DNA of 16,212 nt from contig JAIRXV010000292.1 of NCBI GenBank assembly GCA_031268115.1, forward strand, positions 1 to 16,212. The letters run 5' to 3'. Under the pieces are notes generated by a model. That model had not been told where the DNA came from and searched no databases. It worked only from the letters and a program-made list of their open reading frames with translations. A program made the position numbers and the translations under genes. Each line of letters starts with the position of its first letter. The first letter of the stretch is position 1. This stretch comes from Bifidobacteriaceae bacterium. GTDB taxonomy: Bacteria > Actinomycetota > Actinomycetes > Actinomycetales > WQXJ01. Of the stretch, positions 1-6,565 are shown piece by piece.

Positions 1-1
1 C

Positions 2-268
2 ATCGCCGGAACCGTCTCAGTCAGAGGCTCCGGTAGTCCCATCCGGGCCGCGCTGCGGATCACGAGCCTGTGCGACGCGCTGGTGTCAATGTCCGTCACC
101 CAATACGCGCTGATGAACATGGTCGCCGATCCCGAGGCCGCAAACACCTCGGCCTCCGTCGGTATGGGCTTCGCCACCGTCGTCGCGGCCTGCGGCATGG
201 TCATGGCCCTAAAGAAATCCGCCGCCAAGAAGCCGCCCCAGGCGGCACCGAAAGAGAGAAACCTATGA
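2..268 (+). CDS. C-terminal part of an integral membrane protein (5' end outside window)
   Basis: The reading frame is open from the first bases of the window to the TGA at 266-268, so only the C-terminal 88 or so residues are present. An internal GTG at 83 exists, but the frame continues upstream without a stop and the predicted helix would be cut, so I treat it as a truncated gene. Two hydrophobic segments are visible: one around LCDALVSMSVTQYALMNMV and one around GMGFATVVAACGMVMAL. A basic, Lys/Pro-rich tail follows (KKSAAKKPP). The stop overlaps the ATG of the ABC ATPase (ATGA), so the genes are almost certainly co-transcribed and coupled. The DALVSMSVTQ-type segment resembles multi-helix membrane proteins of unknown function that I recall from Gram-positive genomes; that is memory, not a search. 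A role as accessory membrane partner of the transporter is inference. Confidence 0.6.
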   Translation: MAGTVSVRGSGSPIRAALRITSLCDALVSMSVTQYALMNMVADPEAANTSASVGMGFATVVAACGMVMALKKSAAKKPPQAAPKERNL

Positions 269-1179
269 ACGCAATCGAAACCCACGAACTATCCAAAGCG
301 TTTCACGGCATGTACGCCGTAGAACACCTAAACCTGCACGTCCCCGAAGGCTCCATCTACGGATTCATCGGAGAGAACGGCTCCGGCAAGTCAACCACCG
401 AAAAACTCATCTGCGGCCTGCTCGTGCCCAGCGCCGGGACTATCCGCCTATACGGCCAGCCGCACACCAATCCTGCCATCCGCTCCCAGATCGGCGTGCT
501 CATCGAAAACCCCGGCTGCTTCCCGAACAGCACCGTCTATCAGAACCTGATGATGCAAGCCCTGAACTTGGACCTGCCCAACCCCAGCCAGGAAGTCGGG
601 CGCGTCCTCAAACTCGTCTCGATGGTCGGGGCGGCGGGCCGCAAATTCAAGGAATGCTCCCTCGGCATGAAACAACGCCTCGGCGTCGCCCAATCGCTGC
701 TGGGCCGCCCGAGAATGCTGATTCTCGACGAGCCGATCAACGGCCTCGACGCCGACGGCATGAGGATCGTGCGCGAAACCCTCATCGGCCTCAACCAAGA
801 GCAAGGCGTCACCATCCTGGTTAGCTCCCACATCCTCGGCGAACTGGCAAAGATCGCCACCCACTACGGGATTCTTCGCGGCGGCACCCTCATCCGCGAA
901 ATGCCTGCCAGCGCGATGGTCGAAGAGTGCCGCAGCTTCGTCGCCGTCAACACCAGCGACAACCCCAGAGCCCATGCCATCCTCGCCACCAGCTACACCC
1001 AAGTCGAAGCCAAAGACGGCATCCTGCGCGTCTACGACGAGACCGACAGCGCCCTGGTGTCCGCCTTCCTCCACCAAAACGGCATCGGCGTCACCGAAAT
1101 CTCCTACCAGAGCATCGGCTTGGAGGAGTACTACCTGCAAACCATGTCCCGCCAAACGAAGGAAGCCAGCCATGCCTAG
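265..1179 (+). CDS. ABC transporter ATP-binding protein, lantibiotic-immunity (LanF/BcrA) type
   Basis: This 304-aa cytoplasmic ATPase would power the adjacent membrane protein. The start is the ATG at 265, which overlaps the previous stop and puts the Walker A motif near residue 36. The longer frame from 70 only adds out-of-family sequence. Visible motifs are Walker A GENGSGKST (36-44), signature SLGMKQ (132-137), Walker B MLILDEP (151-157), D-loop NGLD (159-162) and H-loop SSH (187-189). At the Q-loop position the sequence is IGVLIENPGC with Glu at 81, not Gln. This 'E-loop' is a published hallmark of lantibiotic immunity LanF ATPases. The C-terminal third (about 205-304) is the variable domain common to BcrA-like proteins. 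The 3' end overlaps the permease start by 8 bases. The likely role is self-protection against, or export of, a bacteriocin or another cell-envelope peptide; the substrate is not shown. Confidence 0.93.
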   Translation: MNAIETHELSKAFHGMYAVEHLNLHVPEGSIYGFIGENGSGKSTTEKLICGLLVPSAGTIRLYGQPHTNPAIRSQIGVLIENPGCFPNSTVYQNLMMQALNLDLPNPSQEVGRVLKLVSMVGAAGRKFKECSLGMKQRLGVAQSLLGRPRMLILDEPINGLDADGMRIVRETLIGLNQEQGVTILVSSHILGELAKIATHYGILRGGTLIREMPASAMVEECRSFVAVNTSDNPRAHAILATSYTQVEAKDGILRVYDETDSALVSAFLHQNGIGVTEISYQSIGLEEYYLQTMSRQTKEASHA

Positions 1180-1951
1180 CCCAGCCGCCATCAAACCCCG
1201 AATCAAGTCGATGCTGAAACTCGACTTCTATCGGCTGTTCCACACCCCGGTCCTGTACATCATGCTGGCCATCTCCGCGATCATCCCCGCCATGCTGCTC
1301 ACCATGACCGGCGTGGAAACGCAAGCTGGGCCAGGCGTCAGCACGCCTCAGCCCGCGACACCCGGCGTCGAATACACCAACACCTGGCAGTTGATCGAAT
1401 CAGTGGGAGGGACCGCAGCGAACCCGCTCGACTTCGGCGGCTACGCCAACATCAACATGGTGTTCATCTTCGCCGGGCTGCTCATGGCAATCTTCGTCGC
1501 CCACGACTACAGCTCCGGCTTCGTGAAGAACATCTTCACCACTCACTCCATCAAAGCCGACTACGTGATCTCCAAGACCGCAGTCGGCGTCTTCTCCGGC
1601 GCGGGAATGATCGCGTCCTACACCCTTGGGGCGGTCGTCGCCGGAATCATCACCGCCAAGTCGTTCGAGGTGGGCGTCGGCGGTCTGCTGCTGTGCCTGA
1701 TCTCAAAGATCCTGCTGATGGGAGTGTTCTGCGCCCTGTTCCTGAGCGTCGCCGTGTTCTTCCGCAGCAAGCTGTGGGTCACCATCGTCGCGACCTTCCT
1801 GGTCGGCATGATGCTATACCCCGCAGCCAGCGTCGCCACCCTCAACTCCAGCTTGGCCACAGCCCTTATCGCGCTTCTTGCTGGCGCAATCGGCGCGGCC
1901 TTGCTCGGAGCAGTCTCGACGGTCATCCTCAACAAGCGAGACCTCGCCTAA
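1172..1951 (+). CDS. ABC-2 type permease subunit of the bacteriocin-immunity-like transporter
   Basis: A 259-aa integral membrane protein, and the likely partner of the upstream ATPase. The ATG at 1172 lies inside the 3' end of the ATPase gene (ATGCCTAG overlap) and follows GGAAG at a suitable distance; the longer frame from 974 is out-of-frame coding of the ATPase. The N-terminus is cytoplasmic and basic (MLKLDFYRLFHTP). Helix 1 is near 27-46, followed by an external loop of about 50 residues. Five more hydrophobic segments follow (NMVFIFAGLLMAIFV, VGVFSGAGMIASYTLGAVVA, LLLCLISKILLMGVF, VTIVATFLVGMMLYPA and SLATALIALLAGAIGAALL). The conserved-looking HDYSSGFVKNIF stretch after helix 2 is typical of ABC-2 permeases of the LanE/BcrB group. 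Lantibiotic immunity systems usually have two permeases (E and G). Only one is present here, unless the truncated protein at 2-268 is the other. Confidence 0.85.
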   Translation: MPSPAAIKPRIKSMLKLDFYRLFHTPVLYIMLAISAIIPAMLLTMTGVETQAGPGVSTPQPATPGVEYTNTWQLIESVGGTAANPLDFGGYANINMVFIFAGLLMAIFVAHDYSSGFVKNIFTTHSIKADYVISKTAVGVFSGAGMIASYTLGAVVAGIITAKSFEVGVGGLLLCLISKILLMGVFCALFLSVAVFFRSKLWVTIVATFLVGMMLYPAASVATLNSSLATALIALLAGAIGAALLGAVSTVILNKRDLA

Positions 1952-2213
1952 TGAGGAAGAGTCGCGTGGCAAGCCAGCGCCGGAGATGGCAGCGCGGCAA
2001 TCTGCGTCGGCAACGTGGGCTGGACATGGTTGACACGCTCACGTCCGGCGGGCGCGGGACTGGCTGCCATGTCGGCGAAGACGGGCAACTCCGGCTGACT
2101 CCATCCGGCTAGCCAGCCAGAGCCGATAGCGCATTGAATTGACTGGCTTGCCTAGACAGCAGAATCAAACTCCTTGCTTGCCACTGTCCACAACAAGCTC
2201 GACACTGCAGGAC
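1952..2213. other. Intergenic region between permease and AraC gene
   Basis: About 260 bases without a convincing gene. It holds an ATG that overlaps the permease stop (TAATG at 1949-1953) and opens a 53-codon frame to 2112, a perfect palindrome GGCTAGCC near 2105-2112, and two -35-like hexamers (TTGACA at 2030, TTGACT at 2139). Neither hexamer has a credible -10 at 16-18 bases. The AraC promoter should lie here if that gene is transcribed separately. I see no terminator hairpin followed by a T-run. Confidence 0.4.
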
Positions 2214-3221
2214 ATGGCTGCGGGTGAACCTCGTAATGCCAACGGCAGATGGTGGCCCGTGGAGGCCGGAGTGCCATTCTGCGGGCAAGACCTGACCATG
2301 CGCAGCCGACTCGCGCCCGTGGCGTATGACTGGATGGAGATCATTCTTATTAGGGAGGGCACATGCGAGGTGGTGCATCGGCGTGACGAAGCCAGAAGCA
2401 TGGTTCGGCCTGGGCATGTGGTGGTGTTGATGCCGAACGTGCCGTGCGGCATCGTTCCCGAGGGCCAGGTGAAGGTGACTCGCCTGTTCTATCGTCCGCT
2501 GTTCGTTGTGCAGCAGCTTAATTGGGCTGATCCCCCTGCCATGCCGCACCTGCTGGCCGCCTGGAGGAGGTTCGAGCGGACCAAGCCGTCCCAAGTGGTT
2601 GATCTGGCCGGTGAGGACTGGCCGGAACTCACCGGCCTAGCTACCAACCTTGTGGGGCTCACGAGGACCGGGCGATTGCGACTGGAGCACTTGAGTGTTG
2701 CCGGTTGGGCACTGCGCGTCCTCGGCGTCATCGAGAACAGGTTGGCGGTGGGCCGCGCCCACGGGCTGTTCGCCGCCGACCACAACGTGGTCAACCGGCC
2801 AACCGAGCCGTCGTTCGGCAAGCTGCGGCCGTTGCATGAGGGCATCAGCTTGGTGGCTGACAGACTGCGGGACCAGTATGCGGAGCAGCACACGGTGGCG
2901 GAGATGGCTTCGTGGGCGAACCTCTCACCGAGCCAGTTCAGGCGCAAGTTCGTCCAGCAGATCGGGAAGACGCCAAAGGCATACCAAGACATGATCCGGG
3001 TCAGGCGAATGGCTGAAATGCTGCTGGCCACCGAATGGCCGGTCGCGCGGATCGCAGAGTCGGTGGGCTGGCTAGACCCGTCGCGGGCGGCGCAGGTGTT
3101 CAAGGAGGCTGCGGCGATGACCCCGAGGGGCTACAGGCGGTCCTTCGGCGTCATCGCCAATAGGCCTGGGTATGCCGAAGATGCCATGTTTGACGCTGTA
3201 ATGCTCACTTTTGACATCTAG
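2214..3221 (+). CDS. AraC-family transcriptional regulator
   Basis: A 335-aa DNA-binding regulator when started at the ATG at 2214. The frame extends back to a TTG at 2139, but the extra 25 residues are low-complexity (Pro/Ser/Thr) and neither start has a clear ribosome site, so the start is uncertain. The N-terminal part (about 10-105) has the beta-rich, cupin-like pattern of AraC sensing domains, with DWMEIILIREGTCEVV and RPGHVVVLMPNVPCG. The C-terminal 100 residues are the double helix-turn-helix. The first is around TVAEMASWANLSPSQFRRKF (227-246), followed by IGKTPKAY. The second is around WPVARIAESVGWLDPSRAAQVF (275-296), followed by MTPRGYRRSF (302-311). It lies 262 bases downstream of the transporter on the same strand, so control of that operon is plausible but unproven. 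The ligand is unknown. Confidence 0.88.
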   Translation: MAAGEPRNANGRWWPVEAGVPFCGQDLTMRSRLAPVAYDWMEIILIREGTCEVVHRRDEARSMVRPGHVVVLMPNVPCGIVPEGQVKVTRLFYRPLFVVQQLNWADPPAMPHLLAAWRRFERTKPSQVVDLAGEDWPELTGLATNLVGLTRTGRLRLEHLSVAGWALRVLGVIENRLAVGRAHGLFAADHNVVNRPTEPSFGKLRPLHEGISLVADRLRDQYAEQHTVAEMASWANLSPSQFRRKFVQQIGKTPKAYQDMIRVRRMAEMLLATEWPVARIAESVGWLDPSRAAQVFKEAAAMTPRGYRRSFGVIANRPGYAEDAMFDAVMLTFDI

Positions 3222-3242
3222 CCCTACCGCAATGACGCGGTT

Positions 3243-3269
3243 CGTGGCGTGCTTGATGGGCGCGCCACG
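3243..3269 (+). terminator. Hairpin after the AraC gene (possible terminator)
   Basis: CGTGGCGTGC at 3243-3252 pairs with GCGCGCCACG at 3260-3269. This gives a 10-base stem with one G-U type pair and a 7-base loop. It begins 21 bases after the AraC stop. No T-run follows, so it is not a classic intrinsic terminator, but it could act as a transcript end or 5' structure in a high-GC actinomycete. Confidence 0.35.
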
Positions 3270-3345
3270 CCATCAGCTTGTCCGGGACGGCACAGGGCCT
3301 CCGCGAACGTGTGAGCACCCTCCACCGTGGCTGGAACGTGACGCG

Positions 3346-3358
3346 CACCTGCCAGGTG
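3346..3358. promoter_or_regulatory. Palindrome CACCT-GCC-AGGTG upstream of the ArdC-like gene
   Basis: A perfect inverted repeat with 5-base arms and a 3-base spacer. It ends 15 bases before the AGGAGG ribosome site of the next operon. The position fits an operator for a repressor, but a single short palindrome in GC-rich DNA can occur by chance and no matching second copy was seen. Confidence 0.25.
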
Positions 3359-3373
3359 TACGCAAAGTTCCAC

Positions 3374-3379
3374 AGGAGG
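3374..3379 (+). promoter_or_regulatory. Ribosome binding site AGGAGG of the ArdC-like gene
   Basis: A full AGGAGG ends four bases before the ATG at 3384. This fixes the start of the first gene of the coupled 3384-8471 block. It is strong compared with the overlapping downstream starts, which suggests this is the entry point for ribosomes. Confidence 0.75.
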
Positions 3380-3383
3380 ATCG

Positions 3384-4460
3384 ATGGCCTCGAATCCGGA
3401 TTGGCGCTCAGAGCGCGAAGCAAAGCTGGAAAGACTGCATGAGAAGCTGACGACCGCCGTTGAAAGCTTGGTGACCAGCGAGGACTGGACCAGGGCGATG
3501 GTGTTCGCTGCCCAGTTCCGGTCGCGGAGCTTCGCCAACACGCTGCTGATCTACGCCCAGCACGCCGAGCGCTTCGCCGCCGGGTCGGTGCCGGAGCCGT
3601 GGCCGTCCTACGTTGCGGGGTTCCGGCAGTGGGAGTCGCTTGGCCGCGCTGTGAACAAGGGCCAGCGCGGATACATGATCCAAGCGCCGGTCACATCCCG
3701 GTTCGCCTCAGCCAACCCGTCGGACGCGAACTCCTGGCGCAAGCTCGGCTTCCGGGAGGCACCGAAAGCGGGCGAGGTGGCGCGCACCAAGATCGTCAAC
3801 GTCAAACCCGCCTACGTGTGGGACGTCTGCCAGACCTCTGGTGAACCGGTGCCTGAGCGGCCCGGTCCGAAGCTCTTGGAAGGGCGGGCCCCCGAGGGAC
3901 TGTGGGACGGGCTCGCCAAGCTGGTCGAAGCAGAGGGCTTCGAGTTGAGCCGCGTGGCTGGTGCCCGTGAGATCAGCGGCGCGAACGGCGTCACCGACTA
4001 CTTGGACCGAACAGTCAAGGTCCGCGCCGACATGGAAGAGGCCGCGCAAGTCAAGACCCTCGCTCACGAGTTGGCGCACGTCAGGATGCACGAACCCAGC
4101 GACGAAGACGCGAGCCACCATCGCGGGATCGGCGAGGTCGAGGCCGAGTCGGTGGCCATGATGATCGGCGCTGCCCACGGGATGCCGACAAACGGCTACA
4201 CCATCCCCTACGTGTCCGGCTGGGCGACAACCGTCAAGGGCAAGGCCCCTGCCGAGGTCGTGCAGGCCACAGGCGAACGAGTTCGCGCAACCGCTTTGGC
4301 GATCCTGAACGCTCTCGACACCGAGCAGATCGGCGGCGGCGATCCGCCCGGCCTGGACCGGGCCGCGTTGGCCAACAAGCCGAAGGTAAGCCGGGCTCAG
4401 GCGCTGGCTGGAGTGGAGGCCCCGCCGCTGGCCGGGCAAGTGATGTCGGCGGTGGCTTGA
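3384..4460 (+). CDS. ArdC-like antirestriction / zincin metallopeptidase protein
   Basis: A 358-aa protein starting at the ATG behind AGGAGG. The N-terminal half fits the ArdC-type single-strand-DNA-binding domain: a helix-rich start, then FRSRSFANTLLIYAQ (45-59), WESLGRAVNKGQRG (83-96) and the VWDVCQTSG segment (145-153). The C-terminal half carries the zinc metallopeptidase motif HELAH (228-232), extended as HELAHVRMH. It also has a downstream acidic helix EVEAESVAMMIG (251-262) that would supply the third ligand, probably Glu255. Plasmid ArdC proteins protect incoming single-stranded DNA from restriction on conjugative entry; application here is by family resemblance. The tail (310-358) is Ala/Pro-rich. 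Its stop overlaps the next start (TGATG), so primase translation is coupled to it. It could instead be a generic ImmA/IrrE-like peptidase, but the N-terminal domain argues for ArdC. Confidence 0.82.
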   Translation: MASNPDWRSEREAKLERLHEKLTTAVESLVTSEDWTRAMVFAAQFRSRSFANTLLIYAQHAERFAAGSVPEPWPSYVAGFRQWESLGRAVNKGQRGYMIQAPVTSRFASANPSDANSWRKLGFREAPKAGEVARTKIVNVKPAYVWDVCQTSGEPVPERPGPKLLEGRAPEGLWDGLAKLVEAEGFELSRVAGAREISGANGVTDYLDRTVKVRADMEEAAQVKTLAHELAHVRMHEPSDEDASHHRGIGEVEAESVAMMIGAAHGMPTNGYTIPYVSGWATTVKGKAPAEVVQATGERVRATALAILNALDTEQIGGGDPPGLDRAALANKPKVSRAQALAGVEAPPLAGQVMSAVA

Positions 4461-5365
4461 TGAGCGTCCTCGAAACCGCTGATGCGTTCCTCCGCGCGCA
4501 GGGCTGGCCACTGCCGCAAGCGGCGCTCCTGATGGCCGATGACGGTATCCCCGTCTTCCCCTGCGTTCCCGGCGGCAAACGGCCCCTGACCGCTCACGGG
4601 TTCTTGGACGCGACCGCCGACCGCGCCCAGATACGGCAGTGGTGGCGGCAGCATCCTGAGGCGAATATCGGTGTGCCCACCGGGCCGCTGTCCGGCTTCG
4701 ATGTGGTTGACATCGACGTGCGCCAGTCGGGCTCGGGCTTCGACCACTTTACAGAGGTGGCCAGGGGCGGCTTGGGCGACGGCTGGGCGATGGTGGTCCG
4801 CACGCCCTCCGGTGGGATGCACCTCTATTATCCGTCCGACCCGGCGGTTCCGCGCTCGTCGTGGAGTTGCGGCACCGCCCATGTGGACTTCCGTGGGGCG
4901 GGCGGTTACGTGATCGCGCCGCCATCGGGGATCGCCGTCGATGGTGGTGACCGCCGCTATCGACTTGCCAGGGTGGGCGAGCATCCGGGGCCGGTAGATG
5001 CCGACTTGCTGCGGGCCAGGCTCGACCCGGCTTCGGTCGAGACACGTATCCGCACCCGCGCCCACGGTGCCGCTGACGCCGAGGCGATGGAGCAACGGTT
5101 GGCCGATTGGGTGTCGCGGCGGCGCGAGGGAGACCGTAACACCGGGCTGTTCTGGGCGGCGTGCCGCCTGGCCGAACGCGGCCACAGCCTTGGTCGGGTG
5201 CTGTCGGTTCTGGCCCCCGGCGCGCAGGCCTCCGGCCTGTTTGACCGCGAGATCGTCTCCACCGTCAAGTCTGCGTTCCGGCGCACGAGCGGCGTGGCCG
5301 CACCCTCAGCAGGACAGTCCGCGTCATCGGCGCCCGTGGCGAAGCGGGAGGTCTTGGCTCTGTGA
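4460..5365 (+). CDS. Short bifunctional DNA primase/polymerase (Prim-Pol) with C-terminal PriCT-like region
   Basis: A 301-aa replication enzyme. I take the ATG at 4460, which overlaps the previous stop, rather than the TTG just before it. The Prim-Pol fold signature is clear. GIPVFPCVPGGKRPL (29-43) and the WWRQHPEANIGVPTG segment (61-75) are followed by the metal-binding DID at 84-86 (VVDIDV), then SGGMH with His121, then VDFRGAGGYVIAPPS (142-156). Residues about 200-270 (EGDRNTGLFWAACRLAERG to IVSTVKSAFRR) look like a primase C-terminal (PriCT) helical domain. There is no helicase domain, so this is a stand-alone primase and not the large D5-like fusion seen in phages. The probable job is priming the complementary strand of transferred single-stranded DNA, or element replication. 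Its GTGA end overlaps the next gene. Confidence 0.88.
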   Translation: MSVLETADAFLRAQGWPLPQAALLMADDGIPVFPCVPGGKRPLTAHGFLDATADRAQIRQWWRQHPEANIGVPTGPLSGFDVVDIDVRQSGSGFDHFTEVARGGLGDGWAMVVRTPSGGMHLYYPSDPAVPRSSWSCGTAHVDFRGAGGYVIAPPSGIAVDGGDRRYRLARVGEHPGPVDADLLRARLDPASVETRIRTRAHGAADAEAMEQRLADWVSRRREGDRNTGLFWAACRLAERGHSLGRVLSVLAPGAQASGLFDREIVSTVKSAFRRTSGVAAPSAGQSASSAPVAKREVLAL

Positions 5366-6099
5366 GGAAACCATCGCATCAGGTCTCCAAGTGGGTGGCC
5401 GGAACCGGGATCGCCGGGACGGTGTTCATTGCCGCGTTGGCCTTCTGGCTCTCCTTCACGGCCTTGACCCACTTGGCCATGCGGGCTGGAATCGCGGAGG
5501 ACCAAGCCTGGGCCTGGCCGCTGATCGTGGACGGGATCATAGTGGTGGCCACAGTCTCCGTGGTGGCGATGGCCCGCCGCAAAGGCTCGTGGTATCCGTG
5601 GCTGCTCCTGGTCTCCGGCGCTCTGGTATCGGTGACAGCCAACTCGATCCACGCCGCCATGCCTGCCGGGGTCAATCTGCCTCCAGCTCTGGCCGCCGCC
5701 GTTTCCGCCGTGCCGCCCATCGTGCTGCTCGCCATCACCCATCTGACCGTGGTGCTAACCCGGCCCGACAAGGCGCATGCCGCAGAAGGCGAGACGGCAC
5801 ACGGCATCGGCGATCCGCCGCCACCCGCCCCGGAACCGCCGGTGATGGCCGATGCCGCGCCAGCCGCCGAACCGCAGGTTCCGAGAAAGCCCCGCCCGCA
5901 GCGTCCGGCAGGGCCGGACAAGACCCGCGAGTGGAAGCAGGCCCGCGCCGTGGAGATGCACAGGCAGGGCGAGACCACCCGCAGTATCGCCGCCGAACTG
6001 GGCGTGGCCAAAGCCACCGTCAACCGTTGGCTCGCCTCGCTGCGCCAGGCCGCCCCACCACCCGCTGACTCCGCGAACGAAGGAACCACTGATGCCTGA
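5362..6099 (+). CDS. DUF2637 membrane protein fused to a C-terminal helix-turn-helix
   Basis: A 245-aa protein starting at the GTG at 5362 (GTGA overlap with the primase stop). Residues 12-132 hold four hydrophobic helices. They include the family-like AWPLIVDGIIVVATVSVVAM (51-70) and VTANSIHAAMPAG (91-103), which match the DUF2637 group found on actinomycete plasmids and integrative elements, some of them linked to SpdB-type spread proteins. Residues 140-185 are a Pro/Ala linker. Residues 189-228 form a basic helix-turn-helix with RSIAAELGVAKATVNRWLAS as its core, of the kind seen in resolvase or Sigma-like HTH_23 domains. The layout predicts a membrane-anchored DNA-binding protein, perhaps tethering element DNA to the membrane during transfer or intramycelial-type spread. 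That role is inference. It overlaps the next gene by 8 bases. Confidence 0.82.
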   Translation: MRKPSHQVSKWVAGTGIAGTVFIAALAFWLSFTALTHLAMRAGIAEDQAWAWPLIVDGIIVVATVSVVAMARRKGSWYPWLLLVSGALVSVTANSIHAAMPAGVNLPPALAAAVSAVPPIVLLAITHLTVVLTRPDKAHAAEGETAHGIGDPPPPAPEPPVMADAAPAAEPQVPRKPRPQRPAGPDKTREWKQARAVEMHRQGETTRSIAAELGVAKATVNRWLASLRQAAPPPADSANEGTTDA

Positions 6100-6499
6100 A
6101 CGACCTGATCCCCGCGCCACAATCCCCGCCCCAGAACCCGAGGCAGCCCAGGCCGCCGAAGTCTCGGCTCTGGCCCGGCACGGCGACCCGTCCCTGCAAC
6201 GCCGCAAGACTGACGGGCGCTACGTCGGCCCTGAAGCGGCGCGCTCCAGCGGCCTGCAATGGGTCCGCGCGTCCGACCTGCTGACTCGCTCCGGCATCCG
6301 CTGGGGTGATCGAGGCGTGAACACTCAGCAAGTGCTGGCGCGGCGCATCCGCACCGGCATGGGCAGGCTCAATCCGGTCTCCCGGCGCGGCATCGCCCGC
6401 CGTTCAGCAACCTCGGCCACTCGGTTGGCCCCGGTCACAGCGTTCGGGCAACAGCCGCCGTCAGCTTCGGCGGCTCCCGGAATGGGGATCGTGCCGTGA
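6092..6499 (+). CDS. Small conserved-looking protein of unknown function
   Basis: 135 aa, starting at an ATG inside the end of the DUF2637 gene (ATGCCTGA), with AAGGA at 6080-6084 as ribosome site. No known domain is recognised. The first 30 residues are Pro/Glu/Ala-rich and look disordered. The middle (about 28-75) holds a polar, probably folded segment with RRKTDGRYVGPEAARSSGLQ followed by VRASDLLTRSGIRW. The region to 105 is strongly basic (ARRIRTGMGRLNPVSRRG), and the end is Ala/Pro-rich. The basic character and tight coupling between DUF2637 and maintenance genes suggest a nucleic-acid-associated accessory factor, but the sequence does not show a function. Confidence 0.6.
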   Translation: MPERPDPRATIPAPEPEAAQAAEVSALARHGDPSLQRRKTDGRYVGPEAARSSGLQWVRASDLLTRSGIRWGDRGVNTQQVLARRIRTGMGRLNPVSRRGIARRSATSATRLAPVTAFGQQPPSASAAPGMGIVP

Positions 6500-6550
6500 C
6501 TGGCTTTGCGTCAGCCCGGCTTTGGGGAGGCCCGCGCACCTTATGGGTGA

Positions 6551-6561
6551 AAGGGAGGTGA
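6551..6561 (+). promoter_or_regulatory. Near-perfect ribosome binding site AAGGGAGGTGA
   Basis: Eleven bases closely complementary to the 16S 3' end lie four bases before the GTG at 6566. This decides that start and marks a fresh translation initiation after a 66-base gap, unlike the overlapping genes before it. A nine-codon mini-frame (ATG 6543, stop overlapping the GTG) runs across it; I do not call it a gene. Confidence 0.75.
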
Positions 6562-6565
6562 CTTC

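Noticed and set aside
9..19. GAACCGTCTCA shared with 8506-8516 in the inverted repeat
   Set aside because: Only 11 bases and without the palindromic partner at the first site, which also lies within coding sequence; likely chance.
448..1206. 252-codon minus-strand open frame
   Set aside because: It lies entirely antisense to the ABC ATPase, which has all its motifs; the product is Gly/Ala/Asp-rich and typical of a GC-rich shadow frame.
2030..2058. Perfect -35 hexamer TTGACA upstream of AraC
   Set aside because: At 17 bases spacing the -10 position reads as GC only; no AT-rich hexamer at 16-18 bases.
2109..2594. 161-codon minus-strand frame across the AraC 5' region
   Set aside because: No ribosome site or recognisable domain; most of it is antisense to the AraC sensing domain.
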